The position numbers and the translations under genes were made by a program. The notes beneath the pieces were generated by a model. It searched no databases. It was given only the letters and a program-made list of their open reading frames with translations, and was not told the origin of the DNA. 64,000 bases of DNA from JAFAXD01 sp963816775 (GTDB lineage Bacteria; Pseudomonadota; Alphaproteobacteria; Rhizobiales; Xanthobacteraceae), in the NCBI GenBank assembly GCA_963816775.1, contig CAWFLX010000020.1:1-64000 (forward strand), given 5' to 3'. Of the stretch, positions 26,788-35,753 are shown in pieces. Every line of letters begins with the position of its first letter. The stretch's first letter is position 1.

Positions 26788-27147
26788 ATGAAATCACTTG
26801 AAGGTAAGGCAAGGGCCGAGCGGGTCGTCGCCACCCTGACGCGACTTCGCAGCGTTTCTGATGTTGGCACCGTTGAACGGGAACTCGCGACACTCGCAAG
26901 GGGCGACGCGCGTCACGAGCGCACCGACCAAGGCAACGAGCGTCACGACGCGTTCATAGCTATCCAAGCCTTGCGAAAAGGGCTCGCAAGCGCCCCCGGC
27001 CTTCCTTCCACTGCGGCTTCCGCTGACGATCAAACACTTTGGCAGGATGCCATATCCAAGGCTTCCACTGCGGCTTCCGCTGACGTTCAAACACGTTGGG
27101 ATGATGCGATAGCCAAAGCGCAAATTTGGCTATCGTCGTTCAATTAG
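26788..27147 (+). CDS. Unknown helical protein with internal 19-residue duplication
   Basis: A 119-residue soluble protein, MKSLEGKARAERVVATLTRL.., of unknown family. The C-terminal part contains STAASADDQTLWQDAISKA followed directly by STAASADVQTRWDDAIAKA, a tandem 19-residue repeat. Composition is rich in Ala, Arg and Asp. The frame is open throughout. No clear ribosome-binding site beyond GCGCGCAG. Probably real because the duplication keeps the frame, but function is unknown. Confidence 0.5.
   Translation: MKSLEGKARAERVVATLTRLRSVSDVGTVERELATLARGDARHERTDQGNERHDAFIAIQALRKGLASAPGLPSTAASADDQTLWQDAISKASTAASADVQTRWDDAIAKAQIWLSSFN
27005..27118 (+). repeat. 57-bp tandem direct repeat inside a coding frame
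   Basis: Copies 27005-27061 and 27062-27118 both begin CTTCCACTGCGGCTTCCGCT and stay similar to the end of the unit. The 57-base period is exactly 19 codons, so the duplication preserves the reading frame of the surrounding gene. Confidence 0.8.
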
Positions 27148-27148
27148 C

Positions 27149-27421
27149 ATGGCATCGAAGCCCAAACAGCCGGCCGGCCCGCCAATGACTCTCGGCAACA
27201 TGCGCCAGCTGGATGTGCAGCGATAGCTGGTTTCCTGCCTTAATCCCGATTGCCTACACTCAACGCTTTTCGATGTATCGCATTACGATGACGACCTTGA
27301 GATTCCGTCGTTTACACCACGCATGCGGTGCAGTCAGTGTGTTGGCAAGCGTATTGATGCGCGCCCAAATTGGAAAGAGCAGCCACCAAGCGAGAGCTTG
27401 ATCGGCAAGGTGTGGCGCTGA
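27149..27421 (+). pseudogene. TLGNM-type small zinc protein with one in-frame amber codon
   Basis: Full-length member of the family: MASKPKQPAGPPMTLGNMRQ, then LDVQR, TAG at 27224-27226, then LVSCLNPDCLHSTLFDVSHY.., PSFTPRMRCSQC, RPNWKEQPPSESLIGKVWR and TGA. Every other codon is open and the cysteine pairs are intact (C-x4-C and CSQC). One nonsense change, for instance at a CAG or TGG codon, explains the break. Its TGA overlaps the next ATG (TGATG), as if the pair had been co-translated. Confidence 0.65.
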
Positions 27422-27585
27422 TGCCCCGTTGGCGCGCCGAGATCATCCGCAAGAAAGCGGAGCGCCTGGGGACAGTCGAGGCCGCCAGTGAGCGCGAGGC
27501 GATCCGCAAAGCGGCTCAGGAGTATGAGATTCCGCCGGAACGCCAAAACCGCATCGTCGTCACGAAGCTCGCTAGCCGTGAATAG
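27421..27585 (+). CDS. Small conserved protein MPRWRxxIIRKKAERLG type
   Basis: A 54-residue protein, MPRWRAEIIRKKAERLGTVE to RIVVTKLASRE, with a REAIRKAAQEYEIPPERQNR helix. This short family is recurrent in Bradyrhizobium, often next to TLGNM-type genes as here. The start overlaps the preceding stop. A likely beta-alpha-beta fold similar to small regulatory or single-stranded-nucleic-acid proteins is a guess only. Confidence 0.55.
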   Translation: MPRWRAEIIRKKAERLGTVEAASEREAIRKAAQEYEIPPERQNRIVVTKLASRE

Positions 27586-27590
27586 GGGGG

Positions 27591-27824
27591 TTCGCGCGGG
27601 GGCGATCACCCGATTGGGTCAAGGTCAAGAACCCGGACGCACCGGCAGCGACTAGGCTTCTCCAAGAAAGAGACGTGGCAATGGACGTTGGGGACGGTGA
27701 CCTTCGCTGCACGTTGGCAGCCGATCCGGTCCGGATCGAATTGATCCTGAGTTTGACCGGCCCCACCGCGCCTGCAGGCAAACAAGTGCTGGCGGGCCTC
27801 GGGCGGATCTTCTCCGCGATCTGA
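27591..27824 (+). pseudogene. ATP-dependent DNA ligase fragment, copy 2
   Basis: The frame FARGRSPDWVKVKNPDAPAA again matches the ligase motif V region, then continues with unrelated-looking TRLLQERDVAMDVGDGDLRC.. to a TGA at 27822. No start codon lies between the preceding stop and the motif. Inverted relative to copy 3 at 27891-27953. Confidence 0.45.
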
Positions 27825-27890
27825 GCGCAAACGCTTCGTCACTCCTGAAGGCGGAGCTTCGGATATTTTGTTCACGGCCTCATTCGATGA

Positions 27891-27953
27891 TTCAGGTCGC
27901 GGCCGGGTCTTGAACTTGATCCAATCAGGAGATCGCCCTGAGCGATAGGGTCT
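27891..27953 (-). pseudogene. ATP-dependent DNA ligase fragment, copy 3
   Basis: On the minus strand RPYRSGRSPDWIKFKTRP is the same motif V block. Copies 2 and 3 form an inverted pair about 250-300 bases apart. The conserved core (GGGCGATC..GATTGG.TCAAG) is about 38 bases in all three copies. Confidence 0.45.
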
Positions 27954-28022
27954 CCGATTAGCATAGGCGGCGACAGCACGACGATTTTCATCTAAATCTT
28001 GAGAAATAATCAGGAGGAACCC

Positions 28023-28709
28023 ATGCTGACTGCTGCCGACGTAATGACGACCGACGTCATCACCGTCTCACCCGAGATGACGGTCCGAGACATCGCAATA
28101 CTTCTGCACTCGAAACGCATCAGTGGCGTCCCAGTCGTCGATGCGGCTGGGCACATCCTTGGGGTCGTAACCGAGGGTGACCTCGTCTTGCGCGAAGCCA
28201 TCGTTGGAGAGCATCGCCGGTCGTGGTGGCTAACATTGTTTGATGACCCGAACGTACTTGCTCGTGACTATGCCAAAACTCATGGCCGCATCGCTCGAGA
28301 TATCATGACAAAATCAGTCATTAGCGTTGGCCCCGCTGCACCGCTACCTGAAATCGCAAAGACGCTGGAACGTCACCGCATCAAGCGAGTCCCCGTCGTC
28401 AAAGACAACACAGTGATCGGAATCATCACGCGCAGCAATTTGTTACAAGCGCTGGCCACAGCCGACGTTTCGCGGCCAAGTGTGCATGACGATCGCGCTA
28501 TCCGGGAGCAGCTCCTTGCCGAGCTGCAAAAGCAGCCTTGGGTGCACATGGCTTTGAAAAATGTCGTGGTACAGGACGGCGTCGTCAGCCTCTGGGGGAT
28601 GGTGTCAACTGACGACGAGCGTCGGGCCTTACGGATTGCAGCCGAGAACATGCCCGGCGTAAAAGGCGTCGAAGATCATCTTACTTCAATACCAACCCGT
28701 CGAGTGTAA
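28023..28709 (+). CDS. CBS-CBS-BON domain protein
   Basis: A 228-residue cytosolic protein. The first CBS motif starts at MLTAADVMTTDVITVSPEMT, the second at ARDIMTKSVISVGPAAPLPE, and a BON domain follows (IREQLLAELQKQPWVHMALK.., VSLWGMVSTDDERRALRIAAENMPGVKGVEDHL). CBS pairs sense adenine nucleotides and BON domains bind membranes or polymers. This fusion is common in rhizobial stress regions. AGGAGG precedes the ATG at 28023. Confidence 0.9.
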   Translation: MLTAADVMTTDVITVSPEMTVRDIAILLHSKRISGVPVVDAAGHILGVVTEGDLVLREAIVGEHRRSWWLTLFDDPNVLARDYAKTHGRIARDIMTKSVISVGPAAPLPEIAKTLERHRIKRVPVVKDNTVIGIITRSNLLQALATADVSRPSVHDDRAIREQLLAELQKQPWVHMALKNVVVQDGVVSLWGMVSTDDERRALRIAAENMPGVKGVEDHLTSIPTRRV

Positions 28710-28889
28710 TATTGAGCTTTTCCGAATCCGAAATGCTGTTTTGGTTAAACAGAAACTTGGAAAACTCATCCAACATGCGCGAGCCTTTGGGCGGCCCGCC
28801 GGCTCGAAGAGGCTAACACAGCGGGGGCCCACGGGTCAGCACGATTTGCGCTCTTAACAGGAAGACAGGATCGTCATGAAGAGGAATAC

Positions 28890-29591
28890 ATGAGCCGTCT
28901 TCGCTTGCGTCCCGAGAATCACTTCGTCAACCGCATCGGGTGGTTGAGAGCCGCAGTACTAGGTGCCAACGATGGCATCATCTCGACCGCAAGCTTGATC
29001 GTCGGCGTTGCCGCGGCGGCTGCGACGCAGCACGACGTGTTGATCGCGGGTGTCGCGGGACTAGTGGCTGGCGCCATGTCGATGTCCGCCGGCGAGTATG
29101 TGTCCGTCAGCTCGCAGTCCGACACGGAACAAGCTGATCTTGCGCGTGAGCGCAAGGAGTTGAGCGAGAATGCCGAGTATGAGCTCGAGGAGCTTTCCGA
29201 AATCTACGTCAAGCGTGGTGTCGATCAAGCGCTTGCGCGGCAGGTTGCCCGGCAGTTAATGGCGAAAGATGCCTTGACCGCCCACGCACGCGATGAGCTT
29301 GGGATTTCCGAGATCACAACTGCGCGCCCCGTGCAAGCCGCACTGACCTCGGCGGTCATGTTTTCCGTAGGTGCGGCCATGCCCTTGCTCATGGTCGTGG
29401 TATCGCCCGCCTATGCGCTTATTCCCATTGTATCTGCAGCGTCCTTGGGCTTCCTTGCTCTTCTGGGAGCGATCGGGGCAAGAGCAGGTGGCGCAAACGT
29501 TCTGCGCGGGACGGCCCGCGTAACTTTTTGGGGCGCGTTGGCCATGGCTTTCACCGCAGCTATCGGGAAAATCTTCGGCGCAGTTGTCTGA
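28890..29591 (+). CDS. VIT/CCC1-type iron/manganese transporter
   Basis: A 233-residue membrane protein. NRIGWLRAAVLGANDGIIST is the VIT signature, followed by LVAGAMSMSAGEYVSVSSQS, a charged metal-binding cytosolic loop (ERKELSENAEYELEELSEIYVKRGV) and three C-terminal membrane spans. It exports or stores ferrous or manganous ions. The ATG at 28890 follows AGAGGAAT. With MgtA-like and CNNM-like genes nearby, it is part of a metal and stress module. Confidence 0.9.
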   Translation: MSRLRLRPENHFVNRIGWLRAAVLGANDGIISTASLIVGVAAAAATQHDVLIAGVAGLVAGAMSMSAGEYVSVSSQSDTEQADLARERKELSENAEYELEELSEIYVKRGVDQALARQVARQLMAKDALTAHARDELGISEITTARPVQAALTSAVMFSVGAAMPLLMVVVSPAYALIPIVSAASLGFLALLGAIGARAGGANVLRGTARVTFWGALAMAFTAAIGKIFGAVV

Positions 29592-29594
29592 CGG

Positions 29595-30490
29595 TTACGC
29601 TCGACACGGTTCGGCGCGGCGCTCGGAAATCACCGCCATGTCGACGGTCATGCCGAGATAGTCGCCGGGCGCACCGACGAAACTGCCTTCGACCGGAACC
29701 GCCTGCCTGATATCGCGGGTGACGCCGATGCGTATCAAGCCGCTGCCGTCGACGGTTCCGTGTGTCGGGTCATATGGGATCCAGCCGGCTCCGGGCAGAT
29801 AGATGTCGGCCCAGGCATGCGTCGTGCCTGCGCCGATTGCGGCGATGTCACCGTTATCGGCAAAGGGATTGTAGAGATATCCTGTTACGACCCGAGCTCC
29901 GAAGCCAAGGCAGCGCGCGGCTTCGATCAATAGAACGGCGAGATCACGGCACGACCCCCATCCGCGGTTAAGCGTTTCAATTGGGGCCTGCGTCCCCTCG
30001 GTTTCCCGGCTCTGATACTTGATCGATGCCTTGATGCCGGCGGTTGAGATCACCGAGTAGCGCTAACGTGTCGGTCCGCTTGCCGCACACGAATGAGCGG
30101 GCCCACGTGCGTAGCCGATCAGACGGATCGGGATACTGGGGCTTAAGCATCACTCCGAGGTCAATGCGATGGTCTGCCGAATACATGAATGGATAGTTCG
30201 CCGCCTCCGGCGCGACATTGGACCTCGGCCGCTCCACCACATAGCTTTCAACTGAAGTCTGCTTTCGATCCGCGGTTCGGCGGCAGACTCCGCGAACGAT
30301 GCGATTGCGGTCGAGTTTCCGAACACGTCGTGAATCCAGCGCACTGACGCCGCGGGCGAGAATCAAGACTTGTTCGGATAAGCCGAAGATCATGGCTCTC
30401 TCGCGGACGCAACATCAACCGGTGATCGCCGAGCCGAACCGGACGTCGGTACCGACAGACTGTCGTATGTCTCACATTGAGGATGGTCAT
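29595..30490 (-). pseudogene. Transglutaminase-like protein, multiply frameshifted
   Basis: The N-terminus MTILNVRHTTVCRYRRPVRL is in one frame, WIHDVFGNSTAIASFAESAA in another, PFMYSADHRIDLGVMLKPQY in a third, and the catalytic part ETLNRGWGSCRDLAVLLIEA.. with THAWADIYLPG and DPTHG runs to 29595 in one piece. The Cys, His and Asp of the triad survive in the last piece. It is a paralogue of the intact gene at 35754-36617 on the other strand. At least three indels inactivate it. Confidence 0.75.
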
Positions 30491-30945
30491 GCAGCTGTCT
30501 CGTCGCTAAGGGCTGTGCCAGCGACCGTGTCCCAAGCACAATCAAGCGTGACGATCAACGCGGCAAACTGAGCACATTTAAGTCCTGATTTGCGGCTGGT
30601 CGTGCAAAACTTGAACAATGCTTTCGTGACTTGCTCGACGACAGCGACCTTCACCGCGCCTCAATATTCAATGGACATATCGCCAGCTATCGGGAATTCT
30701 CTGCCCAAACACTTGCAACGCGCGAAACCTAAATCAGTGGCGGAAAAAGCGCGAAGCGGACATGGCTCGGGGAGCAAGAGGAATCATTATGAAGGGTATT
30801 GTTCCGGCTGGGGCAAAAGAGACCAGGAATGCCGCTTGATCTAAGTCAACGACGAGCGCTGGCGGCGCTATAATTTTATACATGTTGGGAGCCAGTTTTT
30901 ACACCATAGCCCACGTCTCCCGTTCAGGTGTTGGAGGAGAAAGTC
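30491..30945. other. Gap, a short open remnant only
   Basis: An unstarted frame near 30607-30728 (RAKLEQCFRDLLDDSDLHRA..) looks protein-like and ends at a TAA. It may be a gene tail. Nothing else was seen. The last 20 bases carry the ribosome-binding site of the CsbD gene. Confidence 0.35.
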
Positions 30946-31143
30946 ATGGATAAGGACCGGGTCGTCGGATCGGCGAAGCAAGTCAAAGGCGCAGTCAAAG
31001 AGGCGGTCGGCAAGGCGGTCGGTGATGCTAAGCTGGAGTTTGAAGGACAGGCCGACAAGGTAGAGGGCAAGGTTCAGAATGCCATCGGCGGGCTCAAAGA
31101 CACGGTCAAAGACACGGTCAAAGACGCGCTCAAAGGAAACTAG
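30946..31143 (+). CDS. CsbD family stress protein
   Basis: A 65-residue hydrophilic protein, MDKDRVVGSAKQVKGAVKEA.., with the repeated GSAKQ/KGAVKEAVGKA, DAKLEFEGQADKVEGKVQNA pattern of CsbD proteins, which are induced in general stress. The tail carries the short repeat KDTVKDTVKDALK. GGAGGAG lies before the ATG at 30946. Confidence 0.9.
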   Translation: MDKDRVVGSAKQVKGAVKEAVGKAVGDAKLEFEGQADKVEGKVQNAIGGLKDTVKDTVKDALKGN

Positions 31144-31431
31144 GCGTTGCGCGTGGAGCTTCACAGTCGAGGACGGGAAGGGTCATTCATCCGCGCCTAT
31201 CTTGAGTCGGCTAAGATAGGTCCTGACCTGCGAAGACCCTCCGCAAGGTGAATACGGCTTAAGATGCTGTCTAAGAAGTGATTTTCGTGGTGCCGCAGGC
31301 TGGTTTCTTCGGTTTAGGGCGCGGAATTTAGGAGCTATGCTGGCAAGTTGGTGACGGCGTTTCGATGAACAGAGCAGCTCGCGACGCAATAACCTGGCAT
31401 CGAGGGCAAAACCAATAAGGACTCCTGGACG

Positions 31432-31578
31432 ATGAATTGGAACGTTCTCTACCTTATCATCGGGGCGCTCGTCGTCGCCTCTGTGGTCTTTGGCTATCAG
31501 TACTACCAGGAGCGGCAGAAGACCGCGGGCATCGAGATCAACGTCGGCAAAAGTGGTATTTCCATCGAGAAGAAGTAG
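31432..31578 (+). CDS. Small single-span membrane protein
   Basis: A 48-residue protein, MNWNVLYLIIGALVVASVVF then GYQYYQERQKTAGIEINVGKSGISIEKK. One membrane span plus a charged tail. Similar peptides occur beside CsbD and DUF3309 genes in Bradyrhizobium. The start follows GACTCCTGGACG, with no strong ribosome-binding site. Function unknown. Confidence 0.6.
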   Translation: MNWNVLYLIIGALVVASVVFGYQYYQERQKTAGIEINVGKSGISIEKK

Positions 31579-31700
31579 GTCTGTAATTCCCGGATGGGAC
31601 CCTCGATAGCGCGTCATCTGGAGAATGCCGATCTGGGACTTCGGAGTCAGAATGCCAAAAGGCTCAATGTTCGATTAGGTTGCGGAAACGGAGATAGATC

Positions 31701-31865
31701 ATGTCCCTCGGACTAATCCTCATCATCATCCTTGTTATCTTTTTGCTCGGTGGTTTCAGCGGCCGCTTCGGCGGCTACGGATATGGCTACGGTCACGGCG
31801 GCATGGGCATCATCGGCGTTATTCTCGTCATCCTCGTTGTGCTGCTTCTCTTGGGACGGCTTTGA
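31701..31865 (+). CDS. DUF3309-type small membrane protein
   Basis: A 54-residue peptide, MSLGLILIIILVIFLLGGFS, a GYGYGYGHGG middle and GIIGVILVILVVLLLLGRL end. The two hydrophobic segments around a Gly/Tyr linker are the DUF3309 layout. A GGAGATAG motif precedes the ATG. A stress-associated hydrophobic peptide of unknown action. Confidence 0.75.
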   Translation: MSLGLILIIILVIFLLGGFSGRFGGYGYGYGHGGMGIIGVILVILVVLLLLGRL

Positions 31866-31930
31866 TCTGACAGGCGGAGTGTCTAGGCTCGGCTCACACG
31901 AAAAATTCGCCCAAGGCTTGGCTACGGGCA

Positions 31931-31975
31931 ACTCGCTATTGAACGTGCTCCTGTACGATAAGCCGCCATGTCTGC
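31931..31975 (+). repeat. Degenerate direct repeat flanking metal module, left copy
   Basis: TTGAACGTG..CTGTACGAT.A.CCGCCA at about 31939-31968 recurs as TTGAACGTG..CTGCACGAT.A.CCGCCA at about 36752-36781 in the same orientation. The cores share roughly four of five bases, with weaker similarity just upstream (CCAAGGCTTGG against CCAAAGGCTCGG). The pair encloses the P-type ATPase, DUF21 and transglutaminase genes. Confidence 0.45.
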
Positions 31976-34547
31976 ATGCGGTTCTCCAGAGGAATCGATC
32001 TTGTCTACACCCGCCGTCAAAACGGGCACCCCGTTCTGGCAACTCCCCATCAAGGCGCTCTTCGACCAGGTAGCCTCAAGCCCCAACGGATTGACCAGTG
32101 CTGAGGCGGCTGCACGCCTAAAGCAGTTCGGCCAAAACCTGATCCATGGGGAGCGAAAAAGGGCACTAGTCCTTCAATTTCTGACCAAGTTTCGCAACCC
32201 CTTGGTCATAATTCTCCTCATCGCCAGCGCCCTTTCCGCGTTCACTGGCGACGTCGCCAGCTTCTTCATTATCGGTGCCATCGTCATCATCAGCGTGACT
32301 CTTGATTTCGTCCAGGAATACCGGGCCGGACAGGCGGCGGACCGACTGCGCCAGTCGGTAGCGGTACGTGGGCAGGTGCTGCGGGATGGCAAGCCCTTTG
32401 AGATACCGCTTGCGGAGTTGGTGCCGGGCGATGTGGCGCTCCTGACTGCCGGCGACCTCGTTCCCTGCGACGGCCGAGTGCTGGAAGCGAACGATTTTTT
32501 CGTCAACCAGGCTCTCCTGACCGGCGAACCATATCCGGTGGAAAAGGCCCCTGGTGAATTTCCTGTCGAGACCGAAGTTCACGTCGCCGGCAACACCGCG
32601 CTGTTAGGGACATCGGTGATCAGCGGCACGGCCAAGGTGCTGATGTGCCGCACCGGTCAGAGTACGGCGCTCGGTGAAATCGCCGACACCCTGCTTGCGA
32701 AGGCTCCGCCCACCGATTTTGAGCAGGGGACCCAACATTTCGGGCTCCTCATTATGCGCATGACGGTCCTGCTCGTCCTGTTCGTTCTTCTGGTCAACGC
32801 CTTTTTCCATCGCCCCTGGTTGGAATCGTTCCTGTTTGCCGTTGCCCTGGCGGTGGGGCTGACGCCTGAACTCCTCCCCATGGTGGTCTCAGTGACTCTG
32901 TCACGCGGCGCTCTGCGCATGGCGGCCAACAAGGTGATCGTCAAGCGGCTCGCCTCGATCCAAAACCTGGGGAGCATGGACGTCTTCTGCACCGACAAGA
33001 CCGGCACCCTGACCGAGGCCCGCATCCACCTGGAACGGCACCTGGACCCGCTTGGCCGAGAAAGTCAGCGGGTGCTGGAACTGGCGTATCTCAACAGCTT
33101 TTTTGAAACGGGGCTGAAAAACACTCTGGACGACGCCATCTTGGAGCATAAGGAGATCGACGTCAGCGCGTGGCGCAAAATCGATGAAGTGCAGTTCGAC
33201 TTCGAGCGCCGCCGGATTTCGGTCCTCCTCGACAATGGCACCAACAGGCTGCTCGTGGTCAAAGGGGCTCCCGAAGATATCCTGCGTCTGTCGGTCAGCT
33301 ACGCGTTGGATCAGGAGGCGGTCCCGCGTCCCTTGGACGATGCGGCGCGCGTGAGCATCAATGCTCAATTTGAGGCGCTCAGCAAAGAGGGTCTCCGAGT
33401 ATTGGGGATTGCCTCACGGCAGGTTGGGGTGGACCATGGCCATGCCATCGTTGGCGATGAAACGGAACTCGTTTTTGCAGGCTTTGCCGCCTTCCTCGAT
33501 CCGCCAAAGGAGACCGCCAAGGCGGCTCTGGCCGAACTTGCCTCCGATCGCGTCGCGGTCAAGATCGTCACCGGCGACAACGAACTGGTGACCCAACACA
33601 TCTTCGCGCAGCTCGGCCTCCCGGTAACGGGTGTGCTCACCGGAACTGAGATCCAGCAAATGGATGATCCGGCACTCGCTGCGCGCGTGGAGCAGGTCAA
33701 CCTCTTCTGCCGCGTGGCACCTGCCCAGAAAAACCGGGTCATCCTCGCCCTTAAACGGCGCGGCCATGTGGTGGGATATCTCGGCGACGGAATCAATGAC
33801 GCGCCTTCGCTCCATTCGGCTGATGTCGGCATTTCGGTGAACAGCGCCGTAGACGTGGCCAAAGCGGCGGCGGACATGATCCTCCTGGAGCAGGACCTGG
33901 TCGTCCTCCACGCCGGCGTTCTGGAAGGACGGCGCACCTTCGGCAATATCATGAAGTACATCATGATGGGCACCAGCTCCAATTTCGGCAACATGTTCAG
34001 CATGGCCGGGGCGTCACTCTTTCTTCCCTTCCTCCCCATGTTGCCGGTGCAGATCTTGCTGAACAATCTCCTCTACGACGTTTCTGAACTTCCCATCCCG
34101 CTGGACCGGGTAGATGACGACTACTTGAGCCATCCCCGGCACTGGGACATGAACTTCATCCGCAACTTCATGCTGATTATCGGCCCGGTCAGTTCCATCT
34201 TCGACTTTCTCACCTTCTACATCATGCTGGCAGTCTTCCACGCTGGCGAGGCGCTCTTCCATACCGGCTGGTTCATTGAGTCGATGGCCACGCAGGTGCT
34301 GGTTATCTTTATCATCCGCACCCGCAAGAATCCTTTCAGAAGTCGCCCCAATCCTTGGCTCATCGCGTGTTCATTGACAGTAGTGGCGGTAGCCGTATTG
34401 CTGCCGTTTACCCCTGTGAGTGAGTCTCTTGGTTTCGTCGCGCCGCCGGCTTTTTTCTTCCTCATCCTCGCCGCTATGCTGCTCTTCTACCTGTTGGCGG
34501 TGGAAGTGATGAAACAATGGTTCTTCCGCCGCTTTGCCGCAGAATGA
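31968..34547 (+). CDS. mgtA: P-type ATPase, MgtA-like magnesium importer
   Basis: An 859-residue P3B-type ATPase that brings Mg2+ into the cell. It has the cation ATPase N-terminus (FWQLPIKALFDQVASSPNGLTS), the actuator loop LTGEP (184-188), the membrane motif VGLTPELLPMV (296-306), the phosphorylation site DKTGTLT (343-349) and the hinge GDGINDAPSLHSADVGIS. The C-terminal six-span domain includes NNLLYDVSELPIPLDRVDDD, typical of MgtA. The start is uncertain because the first 13 residues are unlike the family. A regulatory leader was not recognised. Next on the same strand is a DUF21/CNNM-type gene. Confidence 0.9.
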   Translation: MSACGSPEESILSTPAVKTGTPFWQLPIKALFDQVASSPNGLTSAEAAARLKQFGQNLIHGERKRALVLQFLTKFRNPLVIILLIASALSAFTGDVASFFIIGAIVIISVTLDFVQEYRAGQAADRLRQSVAVRGQVLRDGKPFEIPLAELVPGDVALLTAGDLVPCDGRVLEANDFFVNQALLTGEPYPVEKAPGEFPVETEVHVAGNTALLGTSVISGTAKVLMCRTGQSTALGEIADTLLAKAPPTDFEQGTQHFGLLIMRMTVLLVLFVLLVNAFFHRPWLESFLFAVALAVGLTPELLPMVVSVTLSRGALRMAANKVIVKRLASIQNLGSMDVFCTDKTGTLTEARIHLERHLDPLGRESQRVLELAYLNSFFETGLKNTLDDAILEHKEIDVSAWRKIDEVQFDFERRRISVLLDNGTNRLLVVKGAPEDILRLSVSYALDQEAVPRPLDDAARVSINAQFEALSKEGLRVLGIASRQVGVDHGHAIVGDETELVFAGFAAFLDPPKETAKAALAELASDRVAVKIVTGDNELVTQHIFAQLGLPVTGVLTGTEIQQMDDPALAARVEQVNLFCRVAPAQKNRVILALKRRGHVVGYLGDGINDAPSLHSADVGISVNSAVDVAKAAADMILLEQDLVVLHAGVLEGRRTFGNIMKYIMMGTSSNFGNMFSMAGASLFLPFLPMLPVQILLNNLLYDVSELPIPLDRVDDDYLSHPRHWDMNFIRNFMLIIGPVSSIFDFLTFYIMLAVFHAGEALFHTGWFIESMATQVLVIFIIRTRKNPFRSRPNPWLIACSLTVVAVAVLLPFTPVSESLGFVAPPAFFFLILAAMLLFYLLAVEVMKQWFFRRFAAE

Positions 34548-34581
34548 AACCTTAGGGTGAAGGCGGAGCCGCTTTGACCTC

Positions 34582-35619
34582 ATGATCGACGCACCGTTTC
34601 TAACGCACTTGTTCACTTGGATCGGCATTGCATTTTGCATCACGCAATCGGCCATTTTCTCAGGGCTTAACCTGGCAATCTTCAGCGTGAGCAAATTGCG
34701 GCTGGAAGTCGGGGCTGCCGGCGGTAACCGCAATGCTGCCCTCGTGCTCGACTTACGCAAAGACTCCAATCTCACCTTGTCCACGATCCTTTGGAGCAAC
34801 GTTACCCTCAATGTGCTTCTGACACTGCTCTCGGATTCCGTTCTGGCCGGCGTGGGCGCATTTATTTTCTCGACATTCGTCATCACCTTCTTTGGTGAAC
34901 TCATTCCACAAGCATATTTCTCACGAAATGCCCTGCGCATGGCAGCGCCACTGGTACCCGTGTTGAAGGTTTATCAGATCATCCTCTTTCCGGTCGCCAA
35001 GCCTGCGGCGATGATCCTCGACTGGTGGCTTGGGCCTGAAGGAGTTACCTTTCTGCGAGAGCAGGACTTTCGGGCGCTGATCACGAAGCACGTAGGAGCA
35101 GCGGGCGCCGACATGGGACAATTGGAGGCTATAGGCGCGCTGAACTTTCTCGATCTCGACGACATCTCGGTACTGGATGAAGGTGAAGCCATCGATCCCC
35201 GCAGTATTGTTACGCTCCCCGTGGCAAACGAACGACCGGTGCTGCCCGAGTTCGAGCGGTCGCCGAATGATCCTTTTTTGCGGCAACTGGACGCCTCCGG
35301 CAAGAAGTGGGTCATCATAGTCAACACTGCCGGCCAACCATATTTGGTATTGGACGCCCATCATTTTTTGCGCGATGCACTGTTCGATGAAATTGCCATC
35401 GATTTGGCCGCCTATTGGCACCGCCCGATCATCGTCTCCGATGCGAGTGCGCGGCTAGGCGATGTGATCGGGCGCATGAAGGTGAAGCCAGAACATCCCG
35501 AGGACGACGTTATTGACAACGATTTGATCCTGGTCTGGGGAAAGCAAAGGCGCATCATCACCGGGGCCGATCTTCTTGGGCGGCTCCTGCGTGGAATCGC
35601 CACGCGAGAACCGAAATAA
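34582..35619 (+). CDS. DUF21/CNNM-type transmembrane protein
   Basis: A 345-residue protein with an N-terminal DUF21 membrane domain: FCITQSAIFSGLNLAIFSVSKLRLE, DSNLTLSTILWSNVTLNVLLTLLS, GAFIFSTFVITFFGELIPQAYFSR. Then come the amphipathic LGPEGVTFLREQDFRALI and a C-terminal region in place of the usual CBS pair and CorC domain. CNNM/CorC relatives move Mg2+ or Co2+. Its place 34 bases after the MgtA-type gene supports a magnesium role (inference). Confidence 0.82.
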   Translation: MIDAPFLTHLFTWIGIAFCITQSAIFSGLNLAIFSVSKLRLEVGAAGGNRNAALVLDLRKDSNLTLSTILWSNVTLNVLLTLLSDSVLAGVGAFIFSTFVITFFGELIPQAYFSRNALRMAAPLVPVLKVYQIILFPVAKPAAMILDWWLGPEGVTFLREQDFRALITKHVGAAGADMGQLEAIGALNFLDLDDISVLDEGEAIDPRSIVTLPVANERPVLPEFERSPNDPFLRQLDASGKKWVIIVNTAGQPYLVLDAHHFLRDALFDEIAIDLAAYWHRPIIVSDASARLGDVIGRMKVKPEHPEDDVIDNDLILVWGKQRRIITGADLLGRLLRGIATREPK

Positions 35620-35753
35620 AGTTGAATGCGCTGGGATTGCAGGCTCTCGGTGTTCGGAACAACTGCCGGCCAACCTGCCGCGCAAGCGCCTGCGCGGTCA
35701 TGGGCGCGCCAAGATCCGACGGCGCCCACACGCCTGCCTGTTGGAGCTGCCCG

